The notes under the pieces: model-generated
What the model saw: only the letters and a program-made list of their open reading frames with translations
The model's database searches: none
What the model was told of the DNA's origin: nothing
Made by a program: the position numbers and the translations under genes
Assembly (NCBI GenBank): GCA_024641465.1
Contig: JAHEDB010000114.1
Coordinates: 1-6,891, forward strand
DNA length: 6,891 nt
Direction: 5' to 3'
Source: Chromatiales bacterium
GTDB taxonomy: Bacteria; Pseudomonadota; Gammaproteobacteria; UBA6429; Thiohalophilaceae
Part shown: one piece after another, positions 1 through 6,349 of the stretch
Numbering within the stretch: the stretch's first letter is position 1
How the letters are laid out: each line of letters begins with the position of its first letter

Positions 1-2
1 AG

Positions 3-122
3 GAACATGATAGCGACACCAAGAATGGCTTGGAGACACGTATTATGTCTCTAATACCTGACTTTATGGACTCGGTGAACGAAGTGAATTGGCGTGTTTT
101 GGACTTTTTCAGGGCCGACTAG
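3..122 (+). CDS. possible 3' end of an upstream gene (partial)
   Basis: The frame starting at base 3 is open from the window edge to a TAG at 120-122, giving 39 residues with an acidic start and a C-terminus ending WRVLDFFRAD. The mix of charged and hydrophobic residues (IPDFMDSVNEVNW) looks like the last helices of a soluble protein rather than random translation. I do not recognise a family, and no domain can be assigned from so short a piece. The other two forward frames stop at 8-10 and 52-54. If real, this gene ends 100 bases before the propeller gene and is probably a separate transcription unit or the previous member of the same one. An open stretch of 39 codons can arise by chance, so confidence is modest. 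Confidence 0.4.
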   Translation, partial: EHDSDTKNGLETRIMSLIPDFMDSVNEVNWRVLDFFRAD

Positions 123-222
123 ATAGAAGCAGGGAGTTAAGCAGGTCGGTGAAGTTTGCCTGATAAGAATTATGCACTGGCGGCACCGATAAAAATAATG
201 AAAGTAGCATAGGTTGGTTGCG
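123..222 (+). other. A/T-richer leader before the propeller gene
   Basis: These 100 bases are clearly richer in A and T than the genes that follow and are the only place in the window with room for an operon promoter. I looked for paired -35/-10 hexamers and for an ECF-type GGAAC/CGTC pair and found none with good spacing. A/T-rich blocks at 161-175 and 188-204 could hold a -10 element. An AGG at 211-213 lies 9 bases before the ATG at 223 and is the likely, rather weak, ribosome binding site. No convincing rho-independent terminator for the upstream frame is seen. Confidence 0.3.
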
Positions 223-2436
223 ATGTTTAAGTTATGGGGTGTGAGGTTTGGGGTCTGTTTTATTCTGGCGATGTTGTCGACGGCGTGTTGTAAATGCCCG
301 CCGCCCGGCGCCATTCCGACTGCGATGGATGAAGTCTATGTAACCCCCTTCCGGCTGACCACCAACGGCAAGGTCTATAGCATTGCCAAGGGCAGTGATG
401 GTTCGGTGTATGCGGGTGGGGATTTTACCACGGCATCATTGCTATCCGGTTTCGGTCTGTACGTCGATGATTATCTCGGTTATCCCGACAATATGCTCTA
501 TCCGCCGATCAGCGGTGGTGTCACGGCTAACGCCGGGGTCTGGGCCGTGGCACCTGATGGATATGGCGGCTGGTATATCGGCGGTGACTTTACCTATGTG
601 GGTAGTGTCGCGCGCAAAAATCTGGCGCATATCGATGCCTATGGGGAACTGGATCCGGACTGGAATCCCGGCGCAGACAATACGGTTGTAGACATGCACA
701 TGTATAACGGTCTGCTGTATATCAGCGGGATCTTTACCTCGGTGGGGGGGGAGACGCGTAAGGCTCTGGCCAGTATCAATAACCTGGGACAGGTAACGAC
801 CTGGAACCCGCTTATCAGGTATGTAAGCGGTGGCACGGAGTATGACCCTGGCGTCTTTTTGTTTGATCTCGTCGATGGTGTGATATACGCCGGTGGCGCG
901 TTTAGTAGTGTCAACGGTGAGACGCGCGGCAATGTCGCGGCCATTGATGCCAACAGTGGCGCCGTGCAAGCGTGGCGTGTCGGTGTAACCGGTTCGGTTA
1001 ACTCCATCAAGGTCAGCGGTAACACAGTTTACATTGCGGGTAATTACACCGACATTCTCAGCGGTGGCACAGTCAGTACGGGAATTTCAAAACTTGCCGC
1101 GGTGGGTCGCTCAACCGGTACCGTCAACACCGGCTGGAAGCCAGCCCCGGACGGTACGGTCTATGATGTTGAAGTGATCAATGGCGTGGTGTTTGCTGGC
1201 GGTGGTTTTGCCAATATTGGAGCTACACCGACCAGTCGAAACTATCTTGCCGCGCTGGATGCGACGACGGCCGAGGTAACGTCCTGGAACCCCGGTCCGA
1301 ATAATACGGTTAACCGGCTGGCGGCGAATAGCAACGATCTTTATATCGGCGGTGCATTTACCATGGTTGGTGCAACGACGGTTGCCTATGCCGCCAAGAT
1401 CAGCGGCGTCTATGGGTCGATATCGAACTGGAACATGGGCATCAACAATACTGCCTATGCCTTTGGCTTCGATGGTTACGGGGTCTATGTCGGCGGCAAG
1501 TTCACCACCGCCAATCAAATCACCGTGCGCGGTCTGGCCGCAGTGGGCGACAACGGTTCATTCAAGACCATGCCGGTGCTGGATGATGGTCTGGTGCGTA
1601 AACTGACGCTTGCCAATGATGTGTTGTATGTCGGCGGGACGTTCACTTCGGTGGGCTCCGTCGCAACCCAGAAGGCCTTTGCCCTGAACCTGGCCGACTC
1701 ACCCGCCACGATCATGTCCTGGTCACCCAACATTACCGGCACGGCGGTATATAGCATCCTGGTCGATGGTAGCACGGTGTACCTGGGCGGTTGGTTTACC
1801 AAGCTGGGCGCCCAGACGCGCACCAATATCGGTGCGGTGGATGCCACCAGTGGCGCGGCGAACACCAGTTGGGATCCTAACGCCGACTCATTCGTCTACA
1901 CCCTCACGCTGCACAACGGACTGGTCTATGCCGGTGGTTTTTTCAGCAACATCGGTGGCCAGGCGCGCAACCGCCTGGCGGCGCTGGACAGCACGGGCAA
2001 GGCGATTGCCGGCTGGAATCCCAACGCAACAGGCACAGTGGTTTCGTCCATCGTGTTTGATAATGACACGGCCTATATCGGCGGCGTGTTTACCAAGATG
2101 GGCAGTGAGTCGCGCGCCAATCTTGCCGCGGTCGATGCCAGTGGCGCGGTGCTGGCGTGGAACCCCGGTACGGATGGTGAGGTGGGTTCGCTCAAACTGT
2201 CTGGCGGTAAAATTTATATCGGCGGCGGGTTTACCACGGTCGCCGGTCAGTCGCGAAGGTATATCGCGGAACTGGATACGGCGGGGCAACTCGGCGCGTT
2301 GTCGCTGTCGATTGACAAGATCGTTTACACGTTGCTGATTGATGATTATATCTATGCCGGGGGTGATTTTACCTCCATCGGCGGGCAAACCCGCGGCGGC
2401 ATTGCCCGCATCAACCTGTCGGGGGGGCTGCAATAA
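223..2436 (+). CDS. exported delta-60/DUF5122-type beta-propeller protein, possible lipoprotein
   Basis: A 737-residue exported protein. Residues 1-21 form a signal peptide with a hydrophobic core (about 8-18) followed by LSTACCKCPPP. Cys22 could be the lipidated residue, but Ser at -3 is atypical, so a secreted form remains possible. From about residue 48 to the end it is 14 tandem units of 46-56 residues with the core [YF]xxGxF (usually YxGGxFT), then xxxxxR, (L/I)AxxD, G and usually WNP. This is the signature of the delta-60 repeat / DUF5122 beta-propeller family. These proteins are surface or secreted and usually have no known enzymatic role, so ligand or protein binding is the likely job. 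Fourteen blades fit two seven-bladed propellers. ATG at 223 is preferred over an in-frame TTG at 214 because it gives a typical MFK signal peptide start and fits the AGG at 211-213. The stop overlaps the next gene's ATG, so the two are probably translationally coupled. An 8-G run lies at 744-751. Confidence 0.85.
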   Translation: MFKLWGVRFGVCFILAMLSTACCKCPPPGAIPTAMDEVYVTPFRLTTNGKVYSIAKGSDGSVYAGGDFTTASLLSGFGLYVDDYLGYPDNMLYPPISGGVTANAGVWAVAPDGYGGWYIGGDFTYVGSVARKNLAHIDAYGELDPDWNPGADNTVVDMHMYNGLLYISGIFTSVGGETRKALASINNLGQVTTWNPLIRYVSGGTEYDPGVFLFDLVDGVIYAGGAFSSVNGETRGNVAAIDANSGAVQAWRVGVTGSVNSIKVSGNTVYIAGNYTDILSGGTVSTGISKLAAVGRSTGTVNTGWKPAPDGTVYDVEVINGVVFAGGGFANIGATPTSRNYLAALDATTAEVTSWNPGPNNTVNRLAANSNDLYIGGAFTMVGATTVAYAAKISGVYGSISNWNMGINNTAYAFGFDGYGVYVGGKFTTANQITVRGLAAVGDNGSFKTMPVLDDGLVRKLTLANDVLYVGGTFTSVGSVATQKAFALNLADSPATIMSWSPNITGTAVYSILVDGSTVYLGGWFTKLGAQTRTNIGAVDATSGAANTSWDPNADSFVYTLTLHNGLVYAGGFFSNIGGQARNRLAALDSTGKAIAGWNPNATGTVVSSIVFDNDTAYIGGVFTKMGSESRANLAAVDASGAVLAWNPGTDGEVGSLKLSGGKIYIGGGFTTVAGQSRRYIAELDTAGQLGALSLSIDKIVYTLLIDDYIYAGGDFTSIGGQTRGGIARINLSGGLQ
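364..2421 (+). repeat. 14 tandem propeller units (period about 140-170 bases)
   Basis: The aromatic residue of the core motif [YF]xxGxF falls at residues 63, 118, 166, 222, 270, 324, 374, 422, 469, 520, 569, 618, 665 and 711, so spacing is 46-56 residues. Units 9-14 are the most regular. Unit 1 has a long insertion (residues 71-105) in place of the usual R..LA.ID segment, unit 3 carries a loop insertion near 198-210, unit 5 has an insertion after YIAGNY, and unit 8 lacks the WNP element. The units have diverged in DNA sequence while keeping the protein pattern, which points to old duplication under selection rather than recent expansion. Confidence 0.85.
744..751 (+). repeat. run of 8 G inside the propeller gene
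   Basis: Eight consecutive G fall across gtg-ggg-ggg-gag, encoding V-G-G-E in unit 3. Losing one G leads to a TAA at 794-796 and gaining one leads to a TAA at 759-761, so either slip ends the protein near residue 180-190. Runs of this length can be slippage-prone in some bacteria, which makes this a candidate on/off switch. The bases themselves only show the tract. Confidence 0.6.
2421..2427 (+). repeat. run of 7 G just before the stop of the propeller gene
   Basis: The run reads as tcg-ggg-ggg followed by ctg-caa-taa. In frame it has the form G-GGG-GGG, matching the X-XXY-YYZ layout of a -1 slippery heptamer. A -1 ribosomal slip, or one extra G in the DNA, reads gct-gca-ata-atg and runs straight into the frame of the next gene with no stop. 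Whether this happens is unknown; no strong downstream stem was identified. Confidence 0.45.
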
Positions 2437-2438
2437 TG
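2434..2438 (+). promoter_or_regulatory. TAATG stop/start overlap (translational coupling)
   Basis: The TAA of the propeller gene and the ATG of the barrel gene share one base. There is no clear Shine-Dalgarno sequence before the ATG apart from the G-run at 2421-2427, which sits 8 bases upstream and might serve as one. Ribosome re-initiation after the first gene is the simplest route to expression, implying linked levels of the two proteins. Confidence 0.7.
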
Positions 2439-4493
2439 TCTATCAAGCCCAACACTACCCCACGCGCAACACGCGTCATCGCCCTGGGTCTTTTATGCGG
2501 TTTTTCCGTTTCTGCTTTCGCACAATGGGTGCCGCGACTCGAAGATAGCAAGGATGGCTACCGTAAGCCGGATAGCGAGTTTAGCATCCCGGTGCCGTCG
2601 AACCTGAGCAATGAATTTCTCAGCCAGCTGGCGCTGGAACTGGATGGCGTGGATGTCACCGCCTTGATCCAGATGGTCAAGGGTCGCGCGATTTTTAAAC
2701 CGGCCGAGCCGGTGAACTACGGCAAGCACATCTTGCGCATCGTGCAGTTGACCGCGGACGGTGAGATCAATGAGCTGGCCTACTGGGAATTTGAGGTCCG
2801 CCAGACCAGCGCATTTCGCGAGGCGCATTTTAATGCCGACGTCGACCTGATGCACACCCGACGGCTTGAGCCGCAGCAGGTCGAGGGCCAAAACCAGAAC
2901 CAGAATATGACGGAAGGCTTTGTCGGAATAAACAGCAGCCTGGCCGAGGGTAACTGGCAGGGCGATCTGCGCATGAATACACTGGCCAATTCAGACAGCA
3001 GTCGCTTCGGCAATGAGCAGCATTATGATCTGGCGGATTTTTTGATCAGCTCAAAGACCACCAATACCACGACACTGCTGGGTCACCAGACGGTCAATCA
3101 CGCCAGCATGGTGATGAACCAGTTCGGCAGTCGCGGCGGGTCGATACAGTACAATTCGGATGATCAACGCTACAACGCCACGGCCTTTTCCATGTATCGC
3201 AATCCGGTGCATGGCTTTGAGAAGGGCATGGGTGTCGCGACCGAACAGCCGAGTATCGATGGCATGCATGTGACTGCTTATCCTTCAAAGGAAGACCCGG
3301 GTAAATATTATGTGTCGATGGTTTATTTGCAGGGCAAGGATGCCACGCAGCAACCGTCCGGCGCCGGTTACAGTATCGAGGCCGCGCCGCAGGATGGTCG
3401 CGCCTGGGCGATGCAGGCCGAGGCGCGCCTGCTCGATAAGCAGTTGCGGCTGGGCACGGAGTATGCGAGCACGATGGTCAGTGCCAAGGCAACCAGCATG
3501 ACGATCGATGACTACGCCTACACCACCGAGGCCTATTCGCGCAGCGATAATGCGTATGCCATGTATGCGGTGTGGAACTCGGCGCAAAATACCGGCGCGG
3601 AAATTCCCACTAACTGGAAGCTGGGTCTGGAACACCGGGTGGTCGGTGCGCAGTTTCAGAGCATTGCCAATCCCAATCTGCCGTTTGACCGGGACAGCTG
3701 GAAGGTGTTCAGCGAACTGAATCGGGGTGGCTTTGCCGTGCAACTGTCGGTCGGGACCGAGCATGACAATATCGAGGAAAGCATCGAGCTGCCGACGATC
3801 CAGAAAGATATCTACGCGATTAATTCTTCCTGGTCACCGGCGCTGAATTATGATGACAAAGGCCAGCCGATAGTCGGTCTGCTCGGACAGCAAAGCTATG
3901 CGGTGAATTACAGCAAGGAGACCCGCCGCCAGATCAAGGATGGTGTTGATTCATTCGCCCTGCCGGTGCGGGAGGAGATGGACACGGCGGGGGTCACGGG
4001 TAATTTTGCGTATCCAAGCTGGGGCTGGAATGTGGGTTACAATACGAGCTACTACCGCGACTTAACCGACCAGAACTCGGATAACATCGTGCAGGGCTCA
4101 ACCCTGGGGGTCAATTTCCCGCTCGGTTCAAAGGTGACGCTGACCCATACCCTGCATAAGCAGGTGACCTATATTTGTGACACGGGTCTGCAAAGAAACG
4201 AAGCCAATGCCGCGCTCCAGCTGAATATTCAGTTTATTCCGGCAAAATTGACCACGGCGGTGAATTATTCCTTGAACGATGCCACGATGTCGGACGACTC
4301 AGTAGACAGCAAGACCGAATCCATGACCACCAATCTGACCTGGATCATGCGTGAGGCCAGGGAAAACCGTCCCGGTATGCGCTTGCAGCTGAGCGGCAGC
4401 CGTAACCGGACGACGGATCGAATTTTGAATGAGGTGTATGACTCGTCACAGGTCTTCCTGAGTTTTGCTATCGGGATACCGGTGCGATATTGA
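2436..4493 (+). CDS. outer-membrane beta-barrel-like protein with N-terminal Ig-like domain
   Basis: A 685-residue exported protein I cannot name. Residues 1-29 are a Sec signal peptide (basic start, ALGLLCGFSVSAFA) with predicted cleavage after AFA at 29. Residues about 46-122 look like a small Ig-like beta-sandwich (FSIPVPSNLS through GKHILRIVQLTADGE to YWEFEVR). A polar NQNQN linker follows near 152-157. From about 165 onward there are many short amphipathic strands alternating polar and non-polar residues with turns of N, D and G, such as FAVQLSVGTEHD, WNVGYNTSYYRD, ALQLNIQFIP and GMRLQLSGSRN. The protein ends VFLSFAIGIPVRY, with a terminal aromatic residue as is usual for barrels inserted by the BAM machinery. 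Inference: a large outer-membrane barrel with a periplasmic Ig domain. There is no TonB box or plug pattern, and only one Cys (581) lies in the mature part. Its ATG overlaps the stop of the propeller gene, so the propeller may be its partner. Alternatives include a periplasmic beta-rich protein. Confidence 0.7.
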   Translation: MSIKPNTTPRATRVIALGLLCGFSVSAFAQWVPRLEDSKDGYRKPDSEFSIPVPSNLSNEFLSQLALELDGVDVTALIQMVKGRAIFKPAEPVNYGKHILRIVQLTADGEINELAYWEFEVRQTSAFREAHFNADVDLMHTRRLEPQQVEGQNQNQNMTEGFVGINSSLAEGNWQGDLRMNTLANSDSSRFGNEQHYDLADFLISSKTTNTTTLLGHQTVNHASMVMNQFGSRGGSIQYNSDDQRYNATAFSMYRNPVHGFEKGMGVATEQPSIDGMHVTAYPSKEDPGKYYVSMVYLQGKDATQQPSGAGYSIEAAPQDGRAWAMQAEARLLDKQLRLGTEYASTMVSAKATSMTIDDYAYTTEAYSRSDNAYAMYAVWNSAQNTGAEIPTNWKLGLEHRVVGAQFQSIANPNLPFDRDSWKVFSELNRGGFAVQLSVGTEHDNIEESIELPTIQKDIYAINSSWSPALNYDDKGQPIVGLLGQQSYAVNYSKETRRQIKDGVDSFALPVREEMDTAGVTGNFAYPSWGWNVGYNTSYYRDLTDQNSDNIVQGSTLGVNFPLGSKVTLTHTLHKQVTYICDTGLQRNEANAALQLNIQFIPAKLTTAVNYSLNDATMSDDSVDSKTESMTTNLTWIMREARENRPGMRLQLSGSRNRTTDRILNEVYDSSQVFLSFAIGIPVRY

Positions 4494-4523
4494 ATACTAT
4501 ATTATCTGCAACAGGACAGAATG

Positions 4524-4529
4524 GGTGGA
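4524..4529 (+). promoter_or_regulatory. probable ribosome binding site of the Ig/FN3 gene
   Basis: GGTGGA lies 4 bases before the ATG at 4534. It is close but is the best purine-rich match in the 40-base gap. An AGGA at 4513-4516 is too far (17 bases). It supports the start at 4534 over an in-frame TTG at 4465 that lies inside the previous gene. Confidence 0.4.
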
Positions 4530-4533
4530 CGCA

Positions 4534-5736
4534 ATGAAGCATCTGTATAGAAAAATCCTCACCGGCGGTTTATTGATGGCGCTCGGTCTGTTGGGTCTGA
4601 ATACCGCGAACGCGGGTGTATTCGACAGTCTGTCCGCCAGCCCGGCATCAAAGAATATCGCCGTCGGCCAGCTCGCGACCTTCTCGATCACCTGGTCCAT
4701 AAACAGTGCGCATCCCGCCGCCGCGACCTTGCAACTTAATTCGGCAACCGATGGCCTGTCGTTCGAAGACGCCGAGGGCAATGTCCTGGGCAGACCGGTT
4801 ACCGGCGCCTTCGCCAGGACCGCGACCTTGCAACAATCCGTCAGGCTCAACAGTACGTTTACCGAGACCGTCATCGTGCCACCCGATATCATCTTCAAGG
4901 CGCGGGAAAATCGCTCCAACCGGGTGGTGGTCAAGCGGCGGTTTACCGGCTCGATCCTCGAGACGGCGGGCAAGCCGCAGGCGATTACCGCGGCGGCGGT
5001 GGGTGTGGTTATGTTAAACATCTCGACCTCGTCGAGCCAGACCGAACTGTCCGTGGTCCGCTTCCGGCTGTCATTTGAAAACGGCCAGTTGGCAAGGACC
5101 ATTAACCACAAGGACCATCTGACCGCGACGGCGGAAATTCAAACCCAGGGCACGGGTATCATTCGAGGCGTGTGGGAAGTGGCGGAACCGCCCAGCACCC
5201 GTGGCACACCGTTCTTCCGGCCCCTGAGCAATGTCAGCAAACAGGTCTCGGGTCTGGACTCGTTTGAACTGCGCAGCCCGGATCTGCCGAGTGAACAGGA
5301 TGGGTTGTATCTGCTGCGTTTTCGTCTCACCGAGCCGGTGCTCGATAGTGTGCCGCTGATCCGTTATCAGACAAAATATTCCGACAAGGCCAATGCGGTG
5401 TTGCGCCGGATCGATCTGGGCAATCCCCCAGCCAGGGCCTATATGAGCAAGGGTATGGAATTTTCCTGGTTACCGATCCAGGAAGCGAAATATTATCAAA
5501 TCGAATTTTTCATGAGCCCGGTCAGCGTCGGTGGAGAAGAGGTCAAGCCGGATCTCGACAAGGCGCGGCGCGTGGCCGGGATGCTGGTGCTGGGCAAGAA
5601 CTATTCGCAGGCCCTGTCCGAGTTGACGCGCATGCATTTTAATTCCGGTTTCGATTATTACTGGCATGTGATCGCCATCGATGCCGAGGGCCGTCGCATG
5701 GGGCGCAGCGAGTTGCGCAAGATCGTCGTACCGTAG
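4534..5736 (+). CDS. exported Ig-like/fibronectin-III-like protein, function unknown
   Basis: A 400-residue secreted or periplasmic protein. Residues 1-27 are a signal peptide (MKHLYRK, then GGLLMALGLLGLNTANA, cleavage after ANA). Three beta-rich parts follow. Residues 33-160 begin SASPASKNIAVGQLATFSITWS, a pattern of bacterial Ig-like domains. Residues about 170-270 contain GIIRGVWEV and LRSPDLPSEQDGLYLLRFRL, another Ig-like sandwich. Residues about 305-399 (FSWLPIQEAKYYQIEFF, YYWHVIAIDAEGRRMGRSELRKIVV) look like a fibronectin type III fold with the usual W...Y..Y.V.A.D..G. order. There are no Cys residues and no catalytic motif. It follows the barrel gene by 40 bases and precedes the sigma factor gene by 19 bases, so it is probably an extracytoplasmic adaptor or binding partner of the same surface system. 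Start chosen by signal peptide and the GGTGGA at 4524-4529. Confidence 0.75.
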   Translation: MKHLYRKILTGGLLMALGLLGLNTANAGVFDSLSASPASKNIAVGQLATFSITWSINSAHPAAATLQLNSATDGLSFEDAEGNVLGRPVTGAFARTATLQQSVRLNSTFTETVIVPPDIIFKARENRSNRVVVKRRFTGSILETAGKPQAITAAAVGVVMLNISTSSSQTELSVVRFRLSFENGQLARTINHKDHLTATAEIQTQGTGIIRGVWEVAEPPSTRGTPFFRPLSNVSKQVSGLDSFELRSPDLPSEQDGLYLLRFRLTEPVLDSVPLIRYQTKYSDKANAVLRRIDLGNPPARAYMSKGMEFSWLPIQEAKYYQIEFFMSPVSVGGEEVKPDLDKARRVAGMLVLGKNYSQALSELTRMHFNSGFDYYWHVIAIDAEGRRMGRSELRKIVVP

Positions 5737-5746
5737 AGAGGCCGGA
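5737..5746 (+). promoter_or_regulatory. ribosome binding region of the sigma factor gene
   Basis: The 19-base gap holds AGAGG at 5737-5741 and GGA at 5744-5746, the latter 9 bases before ATG 5756. The gap is too short for a full promoter, so any promoter for the sigma gene must lie within or ahead of the Ig/FN3 gene. Confidence 0.4.
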
Positions 5747-5755
5747 CAGATACCG

Positions 5756-6310
5756 ATGATGGATGATCAGTATGCGGCTATGCTGGCAAAAATTGCCGAG
5801 GGCAATGAATCCGCCCTGCATGAATTTTATGTCACCTTCGAGCGACCTGTGTATGCCTTTGCCCTCAGCCGCTTGCGCAATGAATTTGATGCCGCCGAGT
5901 GTACCAATGAAGTGATGATGGAGGTATGGAAGTCGGCGCACAGTTTTGCGGGCCGCTCCCAGGTCAGGACCTGGGTGCTGGGGATTGCCAACTTCAAGGT
6001 GCTGGATTGTCTGCGTCGGCGTAAACGCCATGACGCCGATGTGCTGGATAAGGAAACCATCGAAACCCTGGCCAATGATGACACGCCGATGCAGGATGTG
6101 TTGGGCGCACTGGATGATGCCGAGATCGTGCGCTTCTGTCTGGAGAAGCTGTCGGCCAGTCAGTCACAGATCATCCATCTGGTATTTTATGAAGAGTTGA
6201 GTTATCCGGAGATCGCCGTGATGATCGACTGCCCGGAGGGCACGGTCAAGACTCGGGTCTTTCACGCCAAGAAAAATTTAATGAACTGCCTGGCCAATCG
6301 CCTGCACTAA
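5756..6310 (+). CDS. ECF-family RNA polymerase sigma factor
   Basis: A 184-residue sigma-70 family factor of the ECF (sigma-E-like) class, which directs RNA polymerase to a small promoter set. Region 2 spans about residues 14-92 (EFYVTFERPVYAFALSRL, then DAAECTNEVMMEVWKSAHSFAGRSQVRTWVLGIANFKVLDCLRRRKR), including the -10-recognition/melting segment ending in a basic patch. Region 4 spans about 124-178, with its helix-turn-helix in LSYPEIAVMIDCPEGTVKTRVFHAKKNL, which reads the -35 element. The acidic linker at 93-123 lacks region 3, as expected for ECF factors. Length is normal. ATG 5756 or the adjacent ATG 5759 can serve as start; upstream codons overlap the preceding gene. The downstream gene encodes a zinc-type anti-sigma factor, so this factor is likely held inactive at the membrane. 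Targets are not visible; the preceding surface genes are obvious candidates. Confidence 0.95.
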   Translation: MMDDQYAAMLAKIAEGNESALHEFYVTFERPVYAFALSRLRNEFDAAECTNEVMMEVWKSAHSFAGRSQVRTWVLGIANFKVLDCLRRRKRHDADVLDKETIETLANDDTPMQDVLGALDDAEIVRFCLEKLSASQSQIIHLVFYEELSYPEIAVMIDCPEGTVKTRVFHAKKNLMNCLANRLH

Positions 6311-6317
6311 TCTGTTG

Positions 6318-6329
6318 TAACACATGTTA
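6318..6329 (+). promoter_or_regulatory. short inverted repeat TAACA-CA-TGTTA between sigma and anti-sigma genes
   Basis: A perfect 5-base inverted repeat with a 2-base spacer lies in the 39-base gap. The spacer is too short for a stable hairpin loop and there is no T-run, so it is not a terminator. It might be a protein-binding dyad, but 5-base arms can easily occur by chance. Confidence 0.2.
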
Positions 6330-6338
6330 ATTGCAGAC

Positions 6339-6344
6339 AGGAAA
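6339..6344 (+). promoter_or_regulatory. ribosome binding site of the anti-sigma gene
   Basis: AGGAAA, whose AGGA core ends 7 bases before ATG 6350, is the best-placed Shine-Dalgarno sequence in the window. It fixes the start of the anti-sigma gene and suggests it is translated independently of the sigma gene. Confidence 0.65.
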
Positions 6345-6349
6345 AGCGT

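Noticed and set aside
2..6. GGAAC at the very start of the window as an ECF promoter -35
   Set aside because: No CGTC-like -10 follows at 16-17 bases, and it lies inside the probable end of an upstream gene.
142..162. CAGG...CCTG stem after the upstream frame as a terminator
   Set aside because: Only a 4-base stem with a long loop and no T-run follows.
198..212. Mini leader ORF (M-K-V-A) before the propeller gene
   Set aside because: Four codons with no ribosome binding site; no regulatory codon pattern.
214..222. TTG start for the propeller gene
   Set aside because: It overlaps the AGG at 211-213 region and adds only MVA before an ATG that gives a standard signal peptide.
442..969. Long open frames on the minus strand across the propeller gene (also 1111-1518, 1515-1865 and 1888-2433)
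   Set aside because: They mirror the GC-rich repeated coding sequence, have no signal or domain pattern and no ribosome binding sites; they are shadows of the + strand gene.
801..2165. Repeated GGAAC sequences resembling ECF-type -35 elements
   Set aside because: They come from tgg-aac codons for Trp-Asn in the recurring WNP motif of the propeller units and have no matching -10 element at proper spacing.
4465..4533. TTG start for the Ig/FN3 gene
   Set aside because: It lies within the barrel gene and puts 23 non-signal residues before a textbook signal peptide starting at ATG 4534.
4494..4533. A/T-rich gap (TACTATATTAT at 4495-4505) as a promoter for the Ig/FN3 and sigma genes
   Set aside because: A -10-like sequence exists, but no -35 is found at 16-18 bases. 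The TTGCTA at 4465-4470 would pair only with a poor TATTGA.
4497..5111. 204-codon open frame on the minus strand across the Ig/FN3 gene
   Set aside because: The plus strand has a signal peptide and recognisable beta-sandwich patterns throughout; the minus frame has no domain-like features.
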